Below, piece by piece: positions 1-9,912 of a stretch of 64,000 nucleotides of DNA. The position numbers and the translations under genes are program-made. The notes under the pieces are model-generated. The model did no database searches and was not told the DNA's origin. It saw only the letters and a program-made list of their open reading frames with translations. Source of the DNA: Pseudomonas donghuensis (GTDB taxonomy: Bacteria > Pseudomonadota > Gammaproteobacteria > Pseudomonadales > Pseudomonadaceae); contig NZ_AJJP01000170.1 in the NCBI RefSeq assembly GCF_000259195.1, positions 1 through 64,000 on the forward strand, given 5' to 3'. The number at the start of each line of letters is the position of its first letter. Positions within the stretch are counted from its first letter, which is position 1.

Positions 1-20
1 AACAGCCTGATCAAGACAGT

Positions 21-82
21 TGCTCCCACCATGGACCGGTGTACACCAGCCTGTGGGAGCTGGCCTTGCCAACGATGGGTTT
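21..82. repeat. REP-like intergenic element
   Basis: An inverted GCTCCCACC (21-29) and TGTGGGAGCTGGCCTTGCCA (52-71) pair flanks a short spacer. The same GTGGGAGC / GGCAAGG / CGATG vocabulary recurs at 31193-31312 and 39207-39272, which marks it as a dispersed REP-type repeat of Pseudomonas. What lies before it (bases 1-20) is too short to assign. A periplasmic binding protein gene would be expected upstream by analogy with ydcS. Confidence 0.6.
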
Positions 83-112
83 CGCCCCCACTGACCTGTG
101 GAGCACCTGAGC

Positions 113-1153
113 ATGACCCTTGCAGTCCAGTTCACCAATGTCTCGCGCGCCTTCGGCGAGGTCAGGGCCGTTGACCAGGTGTCGATCGACATTCACGACG
201 GCGAGTTCTTCTCGATGCTCGGCCCCTCGGGTTCGGGCAAGACCACCTGCCTGCGCCTGATCGCCGGTTTCGAGCAACCCAGTACCGGTTCGATCCGCAT
301 CCATGGCGCAGAGGCTGCGGGCTTGCCGCCCTACCAGCGCGACGTCAACACGGTGTTCCAGGATTACGCGCTGTTCCCGCACATGAACGTGCGCGACAAC
401 GTCGCCTATGGCCTGAAGGTCAAGGGCGTGGCCAAGGCCGAGCGCCACACCCGCGCCGAAGAAGCCCTGGCCATGGTCGCCCTGGGCGGTTACGGCCTGC
501 GCAAGCCGGTGCAGCTTTCCGGCGGCCAGCGCCAGCGCGTGGCCCTGGCCCGGGCACTGGTCAACCGCCCGCGGGTGCTGCTGCTCGACGAGCCCTTGGG
601 CGCGCTGGACCTGAAGTTGCGCGAGCAAATGCAGGGCGAGCTGAAAAAGCTGCAACGCCAACTGGGCATTACCTTCATCTTCGTCACCCATGACCAGACC
701 GAGGCGCTGTCGATGTCGGACCGGGTCGCGGTGTTCAACCGCGGCCGCATCGAGCAGGTCGACACCCCGCGCAACCTGTACATGAAGCCGGCGACCACCT
801 TCGTTGCCGAGTTCGTCGGCACCTCCAATGTGCTGCGCGGCACACTGGCACAGCAGCTCAATGGCAGCGAGCTGCCCTTCTCGATCCGCCCGGAACACAT
901 CCGCCTTGGCGACCAACCGGCCGCCAGCAACGAAATCCAGGTCAGCGGCCTGCTCCACGATATCCAGTATCAGGGCAGCGCCACCCGCTACGAGCTGCAA
1001 CTGGACAACGGCCAACTGCTCTGCATCAGCCAGGCCAACAACCAATGGCAGGAACACGCCGCGCCCTGGCAGCCCGGCCAACGCCTGCAGGCACGCTGGG
1101 CCCGCGAGGCGATGACCGCGCTGCTGGAAACCGTGCCCGGCGAGGGCCGCTGA
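113..1153 (+). CDS. ydcT: Polyamine-type ABC transporter ATPase (YdcT/PotA family)
   Basis: This is the cytoplasmic ATPase of a spermidine/putrescine-type importer, 346 residues. Walker A GPSGSGKTT lies at 37-45, signature LSGGQ at 135-139, Walker B LLLDEP at 156-161 and the H-loop His at 193. The C-terminal third is a TOBE-type regulatory region. The frame is open from a GTG at 98, but GGAG at 100-103 is correctly spaced for the ATG at 113, so 113 is preferred. It closely resembles E. coli YdcT over its length. Two permeases follow with 1-nt spacing and then an 11-nt overlap, and patD follows those, reproducing the ydcTUVW order. Substrate (polyamine) is inferred from family and neighbours. 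Confidence 0.92.
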   Translation: MTLAVQFTNVSRAFGEVRAVDQVSIDIHDGEFFSMLGPSGSGKTTCLRLIAGFEQPSTGSIRIHGAEAAGLPPYQRDVNTVFQDYALFPHMNVRDNVAYGLKVKGVAKAERHTRAEEALAMVALGGYGLRKPVQLSGGQRQRVALARALVNRPRVLLLDEPLGALDLKLREQMQGELKKLQRQLGITFIFVTHDQTEALSMSDRVAVFNRGRIEQVDTPRNLYMKPATTFVAEFVGTSNVLRGTLAQQLNGSELPFSIRPEHIRLGDQPAASNEIQVSGLLHDIQYQGSATRYELQLDNGQLLCISQANNQWQEHAAPWQPGQRLQARWAREAMTALLETVPGEGR

Positions 1154-1154
1154 G

Positions 1155-2093
1155 ATGAGCCAGGCCCCGGCAACAGCCGCGCCGACAGCCATGCGGCGCT
1201 TCTCCAACCTGCTCTACCGGCGGCCCAACCTGTACCTGGCGCTGCTGCTGGTGCCGCCACTGACCTGGTTCGGCGCGATATACCTTGGCTCGCTGCTGAG
1301 CCTGCTGTGGCAGGGCTTCTACACCTTCGACGACTTCACCATGGCGGTCAGCCCGGAGCTGACCCTGGCCAACTTCAGCGCGCTGTTCAACCCGTCGAAC
1401 TTCGACATCATCCTGCGCACCCTGGGCATGGCCATCGCCGTATCGATCGCCAGCGCCACCCTGGCCTTCCCCATCGCCTACTACATGGCCCGATACACCA
1501 GCGGCAAGACCAAGGCGTTCTTCTACATCGCGGTAATGATGCCGATGTGGGCCAGCTATATCGTCAAGGCCTACGCCTGGACCTTGCTGCTGGCCAAAGG
1601 CGGCGTGGCCCAGTGGTTCGTCCAGCAACTGAACCTGGGGCCAGTGCTGCTGTTCATCCTCGGTATTCCCGGGGTTGGCGGCAGCACCCTGTCGACCTCG
1701 CACCTGGGGCGCTTTCTGGTGTTCGTCTACATCTGGCTGCCGTTCATGATCCTGCCGATCCAGGCCTCGCTGGAGCGATTGCCGCCCTCGCTGCTGCACG
1801 CCTCGGCGGACTTGGGCGCCAGGCCGCGGCAGACCTTCATGCAGGTGATCCTGCCGCTGTCGGTGCCGGGCATTGCCGCCGGCTCGATCTTTACCTTCTC
1901 GCTGACCCTGGGCGACTTCATCGTCCCGCAACTGGTCGGCCCGCCCGGCTACTTCATCGGCAGCATGGTCTACGCCCAGCAGGGCGCCATCGGCAACATG
2001 CCCATGGCCGCCGCCTTTACCCTGGTGCCGATCGTGCTGATCGCCATCTACCTGTCCATCGTCAAACGCCTGGGGGCCTTCGATGCACTCTGA
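1155..2093 (+). CDS. ydcU: Polyamine-type ABC transporter permease (YdcU/PotB family)
   Basis: Inner-membrane permease of 312 residues with about six hydrophobic segments. It carries the EAA loop that docks on the ATPase ([13 protein letters not shown], about residues 215-228, followed by ILPLS). It starts one base after the ATPase stop and its end overlaps the next permease by 11 nt, so the three subunits are almost certainly translated as one operon. Family: binding-protein-dependent transport inner-membrane component of the PotB type. Substrate is inferred from linkage to patD and spdH. Confidence 0.9.
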   Translation: MSQAPATAAPTAMRRFSNLLYRRPNLYLALLLVPPLTWFGAIYLGSLLSLLWQGFYTFDDFTMAVSPELTLANFSALFNPSNFDIILRTLGMAIAVSIASATLAFPIAYYMARYTSGKTKAFFYIAVMMPMWASYIVKAYAWTLLLAKGGVAQWFVQQLNLGPVLLFILGIPGVGGSTLSTSHLGRFLVFVYIWLPFMILPIQASLERLPPSLLHASADLGARPRQTFMQVILPLSVPGIAAGSIFTFSLTLGDFIVPQLVGPPGYFIGSMVYAQQGAIGNMPMAAAFTLVPIVLIAIYLSIVKRLGAFDAL

Positions 2094-2889
2094 GCGCGCC
2101 TCGATCGGCCTGCGCCTGGCGGCCTGGGGCGGGCTGGTGTTCCTGCACTTCCCGATCCTGATCATCTTCCTCTATGCCTTCAACACCGAAGACGCCGCCT
2201 TCAGCTTTCCACCCCAGGGCTTTACCCTCAAATGGTTCAGCGTGGCGTTTTCGCGCCCGGACGTGCTGGAGTCGATCAAGCTGTCGCTGCAGGTCGCCTG
2301 CCTGGCCACGCTGATCGCCCTGGTGCTCGGCACCCTGGCCTCGACGGCGCTGTACCGGCGCAGTTTTTTCGGCAAGGAAAGCATCTCGCTGATGCTGATC
2401 CTGCCCATCGCCCTGCCTGGGATCATCACCGGGATCGCCCTGCTCTCGGCGTTCAAGACCCTCGGTATCGAGCCCGGGATTTTCACCATCGTCGTCGGCC
2501 ACGCCACCTTCTGCGTAGTGATCGTCTACAACAACGTCATCGCCCGCCTGCGACGTACTTCACAGAGCCTGATCGAGGCGTCGATGGACCTCGGTGCCGA
2601 CGGCTGGCAGACCTTTCGCTACATCATCCTGCCCAACCTCGGCTCGGCATTACTGGCCGGCGGCATGCTGGCGTTTGCCTTGTCGTTCGATGAAATCATC
2701 GTCACCACCTTCACCGCCGGCCACGAACGCACCCTGCCGATCTGGCTGCTCAACCAGTTGAGCCGGCCGCGCGATGTGCCGGTGACCAACGTGGTGGCCA
2801 TGCTGGTGATGCTGGTGACCATGCTGCCGATCCTCGGCGCCTATTACCTGACCCGCGGCGGCGAAAGCGTCGCCGGTAACGGCAAATAA
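2083..2889 (+). CDS. ydcV: Polyamine-type ABC transporter permease (YdcV/PotC family)
   Basis: Second inner-membrane permease, 268 residues, with an EAA loop [16 protein letters not shown] followed by ILPNL. It pairs with the preceding PotB-type subunit to form the translocation pore. Its ATG lies inside the end of the upstream permease gene, which suggests translational coupling. No periplasmic binding protein is present in the window; it is probably just to the left. Confidence 0.9.
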   Translation: MHSERASIGLRLAAWGGLVFLHFPILIIFLYAFNTEDAAFSFPPQGFTLKWFSVAFSRPDVLESIKLSLQVACLATLIALVLGTLASTALYRRSFFGKESISLMLILPIALPGIITGIALLSAFKTLGIEPGIFTIVVGHATFCVVIVYNNVIARLRRTSQSLIEASMDLGADGWQTFRYIILPNLGSALLAGGMLAFALSFDEIIVTTFTAGHERTLPIWLLNQLSRPRDVPVTNVVAMLVMLVTMLPILGAYYLTRGGESVAGNGK

Positions 2890-2907
2890 CTCCTGGAGGA
2901 CTAGACC

Positions 2908-4332
2908 ATGCAAACCCGACTGTTGATCAACGGCCAACTGGTTGAAGGCGAAGGCGCAAGCTGTGCGGTACTCAACCCGGCGCTGGGCAGCGTGCTGGTG
3001 GAAGTCAACGAAGCCAGCGAGGCCCAGATCGATACCGCCGTGCGCGCTGCCGACCACGCCTTCCAGAGCTGGTCGCAGACCACACCCAAGGAGCGTTCGC
3101 TGCTGCTGCTCAAACTCGCCCAGACCATCGAGGCCCACGGTGAAGAGCTGGCCCGGCTGGAATCGGACAACTGCGGCAAGCCCTACGCCGCCGCACTCCA
3201 CGACGAGATCCCGGCCATCGCCGATGTGTTTCGCTTTTTTGCCGGCGCCACCCGCTGCCTCGGCGGCTCGGCCGCGGGTGAATACCTGCCGGGGCACACC
3301 TCGATGACCCGCCGCGACCCGCTGGGCGTGGTCGCCTCGATTGCGCCATGGAACTACCCGCTGATGATGGTGGCCTGGAAGATCGCCCCGGCCCTGGCCG
3401 CCGGCAACACCGTGGTGCTCAAACCGTCGGAGCAGACGCCACTGACGGCGTTGCGCCTGGCCCAACTGGCCAGCGACATATTCCCGGCCGGCGTACTGAA
3501 TATCCTCTTCGGCCGTGGCCCAAGTGTCGGCACGCCGCTGGTGAACCACCCGAAAGTGCGCATGGTGTCGTTGACCGGTTCAATCCCCACCGGGGCCAAC
3601 ATCATCGCCAGCACCGCCGACAGCGTGAAACGCATGCACATGGAGCTGGGTGGCAAGGCACCGGTGATCATTTTCGATGATGCCGATATCGACGCCGCGG
3701 TCGACGGCATCCGCACCTTCGGTTTCTACAACGCCGGCCAGGACTGTACCGCCGCCTGCCGGATCTATGCCCAGAGCGGCATCTACGAGCCATTCGTTGA
3801 AAAGCTCGGCAAGGCCGTGGCCAGTATCAAGCATGGCCTGCAGAACGACCCGAACACCGAACTCGGCCCACTGATCAGCGCCCAGCACCGCGACCGGGTG
3901 GCGGCCATGGTCGAACGGGCGATTGCCCAGCCACATATCCGCCTGGTGACCGGTGGCAAGGCAGTGGCCGGTGACGGCTTCTTCTTTGAACCGACGGTGC
4001 TGGCCGATGCCCAGCAGGATGACGAGATCGTGCGTCGCGAAGTGTTCGGGCCTGTGGTCTCAGTGACCCGTTTCGACAACGAAGCTCAGGCCCTGGCCTG
4101 GGCCAACGATTCCGACTACGGCCTGGCGTCGTCGCTGTGGACCGCTGACGTCGGCCGCGCCCACCGCATCTCGGCGCGCCTGCAGTACGGCTGTACCTGG
4201 GTCAACACGCACTTTATGCTGGTCAGCGAAATGCCCCACGGCGGTCAGAAACTGTCCGGCTATGGAAAGGATATGTCCATGTACGGGCTGGAGGACTACA
4301 CCTGCATCCGGCATGTGATGTTCAAACATTAA
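2908..4332 (+). CDS. patD: Gamma-aminobutyraldehyde dehydrogenase
   Basis: NAD-dependent cytoplasmic aldehyde dehydrogenase that oxidises 4-aminobutyraldehyde (1-pyrroline) to GABA, completing the first half of putrescine and spermidine breakdown. At 474 residues it equals the length of E. coli PatD/YdcW and matches it closely throughout. PWNYP lies at 147-151, the general-base Glu at 246 in MELGGK, and the catalytic Cys at 280 in [10 protein letters not shown] strong GGAGG lies 7-11 bases before the start. It sits 18 nt after the permease gene and 13 nt before spdH, whose product generates its substrate. Confidence 0.93.
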   Translation: MQTRLLINGQLVEGEGASCAVLNPALGSVLVEVNEASEAQIDTAVRAADHAFQSWSQTTPKERSLLLLKLAQTIEAHGEELARLESDNCGKPYAAALHDEIPAIADVFRFFAGATRCLGGSAAGEYLPGHTSMTRRDPLGVVASIAPWNYPLMMVAWKIAPALAAGNTVVLKPSEQTPLTALRLAQLASDIFPAGVLNILFGRGPSVGTPLVNHPKVRMVSLTGSIPTGANIIASTADSVKRMHMELGGKAPVIIFDDADIDAAVDGIRTFGFYNAGQDCTAACRIYAQSGIYEPFVEKLGKAVASIKHGLQNDPNTELGPLISAQHRDRVAAMVERAIAQPHIRLVTGGKAVAGDGFFFEPTVLADAQQDDEIVRREVFGPVVSVTRFDNEAQALAWANDSDYGLASSLWTADVGRAHRISARLQYGCTWVNTHFMLVSEMPHGGQKLSGYGKDMSMYGLEDYTCIRHVMFKH

Positions 4333-4345
4333 GGTAAGGACACCC

Positions 4346-6208
4346 ATGGAAATCACCCGACGCGACTTCATCAACGGAGTCGCCATCGGCGTTGCAGCGG
4401 GCTTGACCCCGTTGCAACTGCTTCAGGCGGCCCCCAGCGGGCGCTACTACCCACCGGCGTTGACCGGCTTGCGCGGCAGCCATGTCGGCGCCTTCGAAGT
4501 CGCCCACCAGATGGGCTGGGAAAAACAGACCTTCGCCACCGACGCCTTGCCGATCAGCGAGGCGTACGACCTGGTGGTGGTCGGCGGCGGCATCAGCGGC
4601 CTGTCGGCAGCCTTCTTCTACCGCGAGAAGCACCCCGCAGCGAAGATCCTGATTCTCGAGAACCACGATGACTTCGGCGGCCATGCCAAGCGCAACGAGT
4701 TCAGCGCCGGCGGGCGGATGATCCTCGGTTATGGCGGCAGCGAAGCCTTCCAGTCGCCCAACCACCTGTACAGCAAAGAGGTCAACGGCCTGCTGGCAAA
4801 ACTCGGGGTGGACATCAAGCGTTTCGAGAGCGCCTTTGACCGCAGCTTCTACCCGGACCTGGGCCTGTCGCGCGCGGTGTTCTTCGACCGCGAGACCTTC
4901 GGCGAAGACAAGCTGGTCAGCGGCGACCCAATGCCAATGGTCGCCGATGACATTGCCCCCGCGCAGCTAAACGCCCGCTCGATCGGCGATTTCATCAACG
5001 ATTTCCCCCTGCCCGAAAGCGACCGCAAGGCCCTGATCGACCTGCACGAAGCGCCCCGGGATTACCTGGCCGGCAAATCGCTGGAGGACAAGAACGCCTA
5101 CCTTGAGCGCACCAGCTACCGCGATTTCCTCCTCAAGGACGTCGGCCTGTCGGCCAAGGCAGTCAAGTACTTCCAGGGCCGCACCAACGACTTCATGGCC
5201 CTGAGCATTGATGCAGTGGCCGCCGCCGACGCCTACAACACCGGCTTCCCGGGCTTTGGCGCAATGAACCTGGAACCCATCAGCGAAGAAGCCAAGGCGG
5301 AGATGGAAGAGCCGTACATTTACCACTTCCCCGACGGCAACGCCTCGCTGGCGCGCCTGCTGGTGCGCAGCCTGGTGCCGACGGTGGCGCCGGGCAAGGA
5401 CATGGAAGACATCGTCCTGGCCAACTTCGACTACAGCCAGCTCGACCGCGCCGGGCAACCGGTACGCCTGCGCCTGAACAGCACGGCGGTCAGCGTGCGC
5501 AACGTCGACGGCGGCGTAAATATCGGCTTCAGCCGTGGCGGGCAACTGGCCCAGGTGCGTGGCAAGCACTGCATCCTGGCCTGCTACAACATGATGATCC
5601 CCTACCTGCTGCGCGACCTGTCGGCCGACCAGGCCCATGCCCTGAGCCAGAACGTCAAATTCCCGCTGGTGTACACCAAGGTCATCGTGCGCAACTGGCA
5701 GGCCTTCAAGAAGCTTGGCGTGCACGAGATCTATGCCGCGACCCAGCCCTACAGCCGGATCAAGCTCGACTACCCGGTAAGCCTGGGTGGCTACGAGCAC
5801 CCGCGCGACCCGGCGCAGCCTATCGGCTTGCACATGGTCTACGTGCCGACCAGCCCCGACAGCGGCATGAACAGCCGCGACCAGGCCCGCGCCGGGCGTG
5901 GGCGCCTGTACGGTACCTCATTCGAGGTGCTGGAGAGCCAGTTGCGCGAACAGTTGCAACGCATGCTGGGCCCGGGCGGCTTTGACCACAACCAGGACAT
6001 CCTGGCGATCACCGTCAACCGCTGGCCCCACGGCTACGCCTGCTTTACCAACACCCTCTACGACGATCCCGAGCAGATCGAGCAATGGCAGGAACTGGCG
6101 CGCAAGCCCGTGGGCAAGGTCAGCATCGCCAATTCGGATGCGGCCTGGAGTGCTTATGCCCATGCAGCGATCGATGAGGCCTGGCGGGCGGTGGGGGAAT
6201 TGGGCTGA
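4346..6208 (+). CDS. spdH: Spermidine dehydrogenase (FAD, Tat-exported)
   Basis: Flavoprotein of 620 residues, the length of P. aeruginosa SpdH. That family cleaves spermidine to 1,3-diaminopropane and 4-aminobutyraldehyde with FAD and haem. A Tat signal is visible at the N-terminus (R5-R6 in TRRDFINGV, then a hydrophobic stretch ending near AAP at 28-30). A Rossmann FAD loop GGGISG lies at 80-85, followed by an acidic strand end. The C-terminal part has the NRWPHGY motif typical of this oxidoreductase group. It directly follows patD, so the product of one enzyme is the substrate of the next. The Tat signal implies periplasmic action. A related FAD-dependent amine oxidase is the alternative. 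Confidence 0.85.
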   Translation: MEITRRDFINGVAIGVAAGLTPLQLLQAAPSGRYYPPALTGLRGSHVGAFEVAHQMGWEKQTFATDALPISEAYDLVVVGGGISGLSAAFFYREKHPAAKILILENHDDFGGHAKRNEFSAGGRMILGYGGSEAFQSPNHLYSKEVNGLLAKLGVDIKRFESAFDRSFYPDLGLSRAVFFDRETFGEDKLVSGDPMPMVADDIAPAQLNARSIGDFINDFPLPESDRKALIDLHEAPRDYLAGKSLEDKNAYLERTSYRDFLLKDVGLSAKAVKYFQGRTNDFMALSIDAVAAADAYNTGFPGFGAMNLEPISEEAKAEMEEPYIYHFPDGNASLARLLVRSLVPTVAPGKDMEDIVLANFDYSQLDRAGQPVRLRLNSTAVSVRNVDGGVNIGFSRGGQLAQVRGKHCILACYNMMIPYLLRDLSADQAHALSQNVKFPLVYTKVIVRNWQAFKKLGVHEIYAATQPYSRIKLDYPVSLGGYEHPRDPAQPIGLHMVYVPTSPDSGMNSRDQARAGRGRLYGTSFEVLESQLREQLQRMLGPGGFDHNQDILAITVNRWPHGYACFTNTLYDDPEQIEQWQELARKPVGKVSIANSDAAWSAYAHAAIDEAWRAVGELG

Positions 6209-6274
6209 ATCCAGGAAACCTCCTTCATCCTCTAAGGCCTCGCCCTACGGACATCCCATTGCTGCAGAGTTAGC

Positions 6275-6293
6275 GGTATCATAATCTGATACC
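6275..6293 (+). promoter_or_regulatory. Perfect palindrome abutting hicA start; likely HicB operator
   Basis: GGTATCA-TAATC-TGATACC is a perfect inverted repeat with 7-bp arms and a 5-bp centre. Its last base touches the hicA ATG at 6294, leaving no room for a ribosome binding site. TTGCTG at 6259-6264 and TAATCT at 6282-6287 are spaced 17 nt and would place transcription start at or next to the ATG. HicB antitoxins autoregulate through DNA binding, so this is a good candidate operator. The promoter reading is inference. Confidence 0.6.
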
Positions 6294-6548
6294 ATGAATA
6301 ATCATCAGCGCAGTACGCTGAAGTCGATCTTCAGCAAACCGTTACCCAACAATCTGGAATGGGCTCGCATCGAATCCTTGCTGGTCGGTGCGGGGGCCCG
6401 GGTAATCGAAGGTCGAGGTTCACGCGTGCGCTTCGAACTCAATGGAGTGATCGCGACCTTCCATCGCCCCCATCCGGATAAAGATGCCAAGCCTTATCAG
6501 ATCCGCGATGCGCGGTTGTTTCTGGAACAGGCAGGAGTGACCCCATGA
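6294..6548 (+). CDS. hicA: HicA-family toxin
   Basis: A small basic protein of 84 residues with the HicA mRNA-interferase double-stranded-RNA-binding-like fold. Visible are GRGSRVRFELNG and the family motif FHRPHP, then IRDARLFLEQAGV. The G-S-H triplet found in many HicA proteins is GSR here, as in the larger proteobacterial subfamily with FHRPHP. It overlaps hicB by ATGA. No Shine-Dalgarno precedes it because an operator-like palindrome reaches the start codon, so translation may be leaderless. Confidence 0.82.
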   Translation: MNNHQRSTLKSIFSKPLPNNLEWARIESLLVGAGARVIEGRGSRVRFELNGVIATFHRPHPDKDAKPYQIRDARLFLEQAGVTP

Positions 6549-6877
6549 ATGTCATGAATTACAAAGGCTATGCCGCCCGTATCGAATACAGCGATGAAGA
6601 CCAATTGCTGATTGGCCATGTCGCGGGTATACGCGATGTAATCGGCTTTCACGCGCAATCGGTCGCGCAACTGCGTAGCGCCTTCGAAGAAGCCGTGGAT
6701 GACTACCTCGATACCTGCGCTCGCGTAGGTCGTGAACCACAGAAAGCTTACTCGGGGAAATTGAGCCTGCGCCTGGAGCCGACGCTGCATGCCAGCGTCG
6801 CACAAAAGGCGGAGTTGGCTGATAAAAGCATCAACCAGTGGGTCAGTGATGTGTTGAGCCAGGCGGCGCATGCCTGA
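6545..6877 (+). CDS. hicB: HicB-family antitoxin
   Basis: 110 residues. The N-terminal HicB domain (YKGYAARIEYSDEDQLLIGH) is a partly degraded RNase-H fold. The C-terminal ribbon-helix-helix (GKLSLRLEPTLHASV to INQWVSDVL) binds DNA. It neutralises HicA and probably represses the pair through the upstream palindrome. The ATG overlaps the hicA stop (ATGA). A second ATG three codons in (6554) is an alternative start. Confidence 0.85.
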   Translation: MNVMNYKGYAARIEYSDEDQLLIGHVAGIRDVIGFHAQSVAQLRSAFEEAVDDYLDTCARVGREPQKAYSGKLSLRLEPTLHASVAQKAELADKSINQWVSDVLSQAAHA

Positions 6878-6921
6878 GGGGCGATCGCGGGGCACGTCGA
6901 CCGGCCCCGCGATGGGTTGCT

Positions 6922-8028
6922 TCAATCGCGCAAATCAGACTCGTGAATCGGCTGCTCGCGACTGGTCGCGCGTTGATACTGCGCCGGCCACACCGCTTTG
7001 TTGCCCCCCAGGTCATCGTCGGCGTGCAGTGGCCAGTACGGGTCGCGCAGCAGCTCGCGGGCGAGGAAGATGATATCGGCCTGCGCCGTTCGCAAGATGG
7101 TTTCAGCCTGCATCGGGTCGGTAATCAAGCCCACCGTCCCGGTGGCAATCCCCGATTCTTCCCGGACTTTTGCCGCAAACTGTGTCTGATAGCCAGGCCC
7201 GGTGGGAATCTCGGCCTTCGCCGAGGTACCGCCGGAGGACACATCGATCAGGTCCACGCCCAACTGTCTCAAGCGCTTGGCCAGCTCGACAGTCTCATCG
7301 GGATTCCAGCCATCCTCGACCCAATCGGTGGCCGACAGGCGCACGAACACCGGCAGTTCAGCCGGCCAGACGTCACGCACCGCTTCGCTCACTTGCAGGG
7401 TCAGGCGAATGCGGTTTTCGAAACAGCTGCCGTACTGGTCACGGCGCTGGTTGCTCAATGGCGAGAGAAACTGGTGCAACAGGTAACCGTGGGCGGCATG
7501 CACTTCGACGACTTTGAAGCCCGCCACCAGGGCCCGCCGGGCGGCATCGACAAACGCCTGGATGATCTCGCCGATCTGCGCTTCGGTCAGTTCGGTCGGT
7601 GCCGTGTGCTCCGGGTCGAAGGCAATCTTCGAGGGCCCCACCGGTACCCAGCCGCCATCGCTCACCTTGACGCTGCCATGCTTGCCCAGCCAGGGCCGAT
7701 GGGTGCTGGCCTTGCGCCCGGCATGGGCCAACTGGATGCCTGGCACCGCGCCCTGGGCGGTGATGAAGCGGGTGATGCGTTGCAGCGGCGGGATCTGCGC
7801 ATCGTCCCATAAGCCCAGGTCCTGCGCGGTAATGCGCCCATCGGCAGTCACGGCGGTGGCTTCAGTGAAAATCAGGCCGGCGCCGCCCACCGCGCGGCTG
7901 CCCAGGTGCACCAGGTGCCAGTCGTTGGCCAGGCCGTCGACACTGGAATACTGGCACATGGGTGACACGGCAATACGGTTGGGCAGGATCAAGTGGCGCA
8001 AGGTGTACGGCTCAAGCAGCAGGCTCAT
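6922..8028 (-). CDS. NADH:flavin oxidoreductase, old yellow enzyme class III (XenA/YqjM type)
   Basis: FMN-dependent ene-reductase of 368 residues with a TIM barrel. The YqjM/XenA-type flavin-tuning Cys lies at 25 in SPMCQYSS. The substrate-binding pair is His177/His180 in VEVHAAHGY, i.e. the His-His rather than His-Asn subclass. It reduces activated C=C bonds or nitro groups with NAD(P)H; the natural substrate is unknown. AGAGG precedes the ATG by 7 nt. It stands alone between hicAB and recJ. Confidence 0.85.
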   Translation of the reverse strand: MSLLLEPYTLRHLILPNRIAVSPMCQYSSVDGLANDWHLVHLGSRAVGGAGLIFTEATAVTADGRITAQDLGLWDDAQIPPLQRITRFITAQGAVPGIQLAHAGRKASTHRPWLGKHGSVKVSDGGWVPVGPSKIAFDPEHTAPTELTEAQIGEIIQAFVDAARRALVAGFKVVEVHAAHGYLLHQFLSPLSNQRRDQYGSCFENRIRLTLQVSEAVRDVWPAELPVFVRLSATDWVEDGWNPDETVELAKRLRQLGVDLIDVSSGGTSAKAEIPTGPGYQTQFAAKVREESGIATGTVGLITDPMQAETILRTAQADIIFLARELLRDPYWPLHADDDLGGNKAVWPAQYQRATSREQPIHESDLRD

Positions 8029-8145
8029 GGGGCACCTCTCAAATCAAGTGGTAAGGCTCCAGATAGTTGACAGGCCGACTACTGAATCTTCCCCGCAGGT
8101 TCTTCGACCGATCATTCGAAGCCTAGACCACTTTGCCCCGTGAGT

Positions 8146-9855
8146 TCAGCGCGGCTCGATATGGGCGATCATCAGTTGCACGCTTTCCTGGCCGCGGAAC
8201 TCGTTGACGTCGAGCTTGTAGGCCAGTTCGACCCAGCGCACGGTCGGATTGGGCCAGACTTCGCGGTCAATGCCAAAGGCGATGCCATCGAGCTTGAGCG
8301 AGCCGCATTCGCTCTTGAGCACCACCTTCAGGTGCCGCTCACCCACCACCCGCTGCTCGACCAACTGGAACACGCCATGGAACAGCGGCTCGGGGAAGTG
8401 CTGCCCCCAGGGCCCGGCATGGCGCAGGGCGCGGGCCAGTTCCAGGTGAAACTCCTCGACCGCCAGGGTGCCGTCGGACAGCAGGCGCCCGGTCAGGTCC
8501 TCTTCACGCAGTTGACGCCGGGTTTCTTCGTCGAACGCCTGGGCAAAGGCCGGGAAGTTCTCGGCCGGCAGCGACAGGCCGGCAGCCATGGCGTGGCCAC
8601 CAAACTTGCTGATCAGTTGCGGGTGACGGGCGGCCACGGCATCCAGCGCATCACGAATATGAAAGCCCGGCACCGAACGCGCCGAGCCCTTGAGCATGCC
8701 CTCGCCAGCATCGGCAAAGGCAATGGTCGGGCGGTGATAACGCTCTTTGAGGCGCGAAGCGAGGATGCCGATCACGCCCTGGTGCCAATCCGGCTCGAAC
8801 AGGCACAGGCCGAACGGCATCGATTCCAGCGGCAAGTCCTTGAGCTGGGCCAGGGCTTCGCGCTGCATGCCCTGCTCGATGGACTTGCGGTCCTGGTTCA
8901 GTTCGTCGAGCTGGCCGGCCATTTCCCGTGCCAGGTTGGCATCGTCACTGAGCAGGCACTCGATACCCAGGCTCATGTCGTCCAGGCGACCGGCGGCATT
9001 GAGCCGTGGGCCGAGGATAAAACCAAGGTCGGTGGAGGTGATGCGCGCGTGATCGCGCCGGGCTACTTCGAGGATTGCCTTGAGCCCCGGCCGTGCCCGC
9101 CCGGCGCGGATCCGCTCGAGGCCCTGATGGACCAGGATGCGATTGTTGGCATCCAGCGGCACCACGTCGGCCACGCTGCCCAGGGCCACCAGATCGAGCA
9201 ACTCGCCGATGTTCGGTTGCGCTGCATTGTCGTAGTGGCCCAGGCTGCGCAACCGCGCGCGCAAGGCCATCAGTACATAAAAGATCACCCCGACCCCGGC
9301 CAGCGCCTTGCTGGGAAACTCGCAGCCCGGCTGGTTGGGGTTGACGATGGCATCGGCCGCCGGCAGTTCATGGCCTGGCAGGTGGTGATCGGTCACCAGC
9401 ACTTTCAAGCCCGCCGCCTTGGCGGCTGCCACGCCTTCGACGCTGGAGATGCCATTGTCGACGGTGATCAGCAGTTGCGGCTGGCGCTGCAGGGCCACCT
9501 CGACGATCTCCGGGGTCAGGCCGTAGCCGTACTCGAAGCGGTTGGGCACCAGGTAGTCGACATGGGCGGCACCGAGCAGGCGCAAGCCGAGCACGCCGAC
9601 GGTGCTGGCCGTGGCGCCGTCAGCGTCGAAGTCGCCGACGATGAGGATGCGCTGACGTTCGGCCAGTGCGGTCACCAGCAGGTCGACCGCCGCCTCGATG
9701 CCCTTGAGTTGCTGGTAAGGCAGCAAGCGCGCCAGGCTTTTATCCAGCTCGGCTGCCGATTGCACGCCGCGGGCGGCATACAGGCGGGTCAGCAACGGCG
9801 GCAGGTCGCCAAGGAACGGCAGCGTGGACGGCAACGGGCGGGGATCGATACGCAT
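8146..9855 (-). CDS. recJ: Single-stranded-DNA exonuclease RecJ
   Basis: 5'-3' single-strand exonuclease of recombination and mismatch repair, 569 residues, typical length. DHH-family motifs are present: GDFDADGATAS near residue 90, TVDNGIS, and DHHLPG. The DHHA1 motif region GGHAMAAGLS lies in the second half, followed by the C-terminal OB fold. yaeQ lies 57 nt upstream on the same strand. Confidence 0.95.
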   Translation of the reverse strand: MRIDPRPLPSTLPFLGDLPPLLTRLYAARGVQSAAELDKSLARLLPYQQLKGIEAAVDLLVTALAERQRILIVGDFDADGATASTVGVLGLRLLGAAHVDYLVPNRFEYGYGLTPEIVEVALQRQPQLLITVDNGISSVEGVAAAKAAGLKVLVTDHHLPGHELPAADAIVNPNQPGCEFPSKALAGVGVIFYVLMALRARLRSLGHYDNAAQPNIGELLDLVALGSVADVVPLDANNRILVHQGLERIRAGRARPGLKAILEVARRDHARITSTDLGFILGPRLNAAGRLDDMSLGIECLLSDDANLAREMAGQLDELNQDRKSIEQGMQREALAQLKDLPLESMPFGLCLFEPDWHQGVIGILASRLKERYHRPTIAFADAGEGMLKGSARSVPGFHIRDALDAVAARHPQLISKFGGHAMAAGLSLPAENFPAFAQAFDEETRRQLREEDLTGRLLSDGTLAVEEFHLELARALRHAGPWGQHFPEPLFHGVFQLVEQRVVGERHLKVVLKSECGSLKLDGIAFGIDREVWPNPTVRWVELAYKLDVNEFRGQESVQLMIAHIEPR

Positions 9856-9912
9856 GGGGCGATTGAGGCTTCTCGTGAATCAGGAAAATGTGATGGCGGT
9901 GCAATCGCGGCT

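Noticed and set aside
1..112. Start of the window considered as end of a periplasmic binding protein gene
   Set aside because: The first frames hold only a few codons before a REP-like repeat; the evidence is too short to call.
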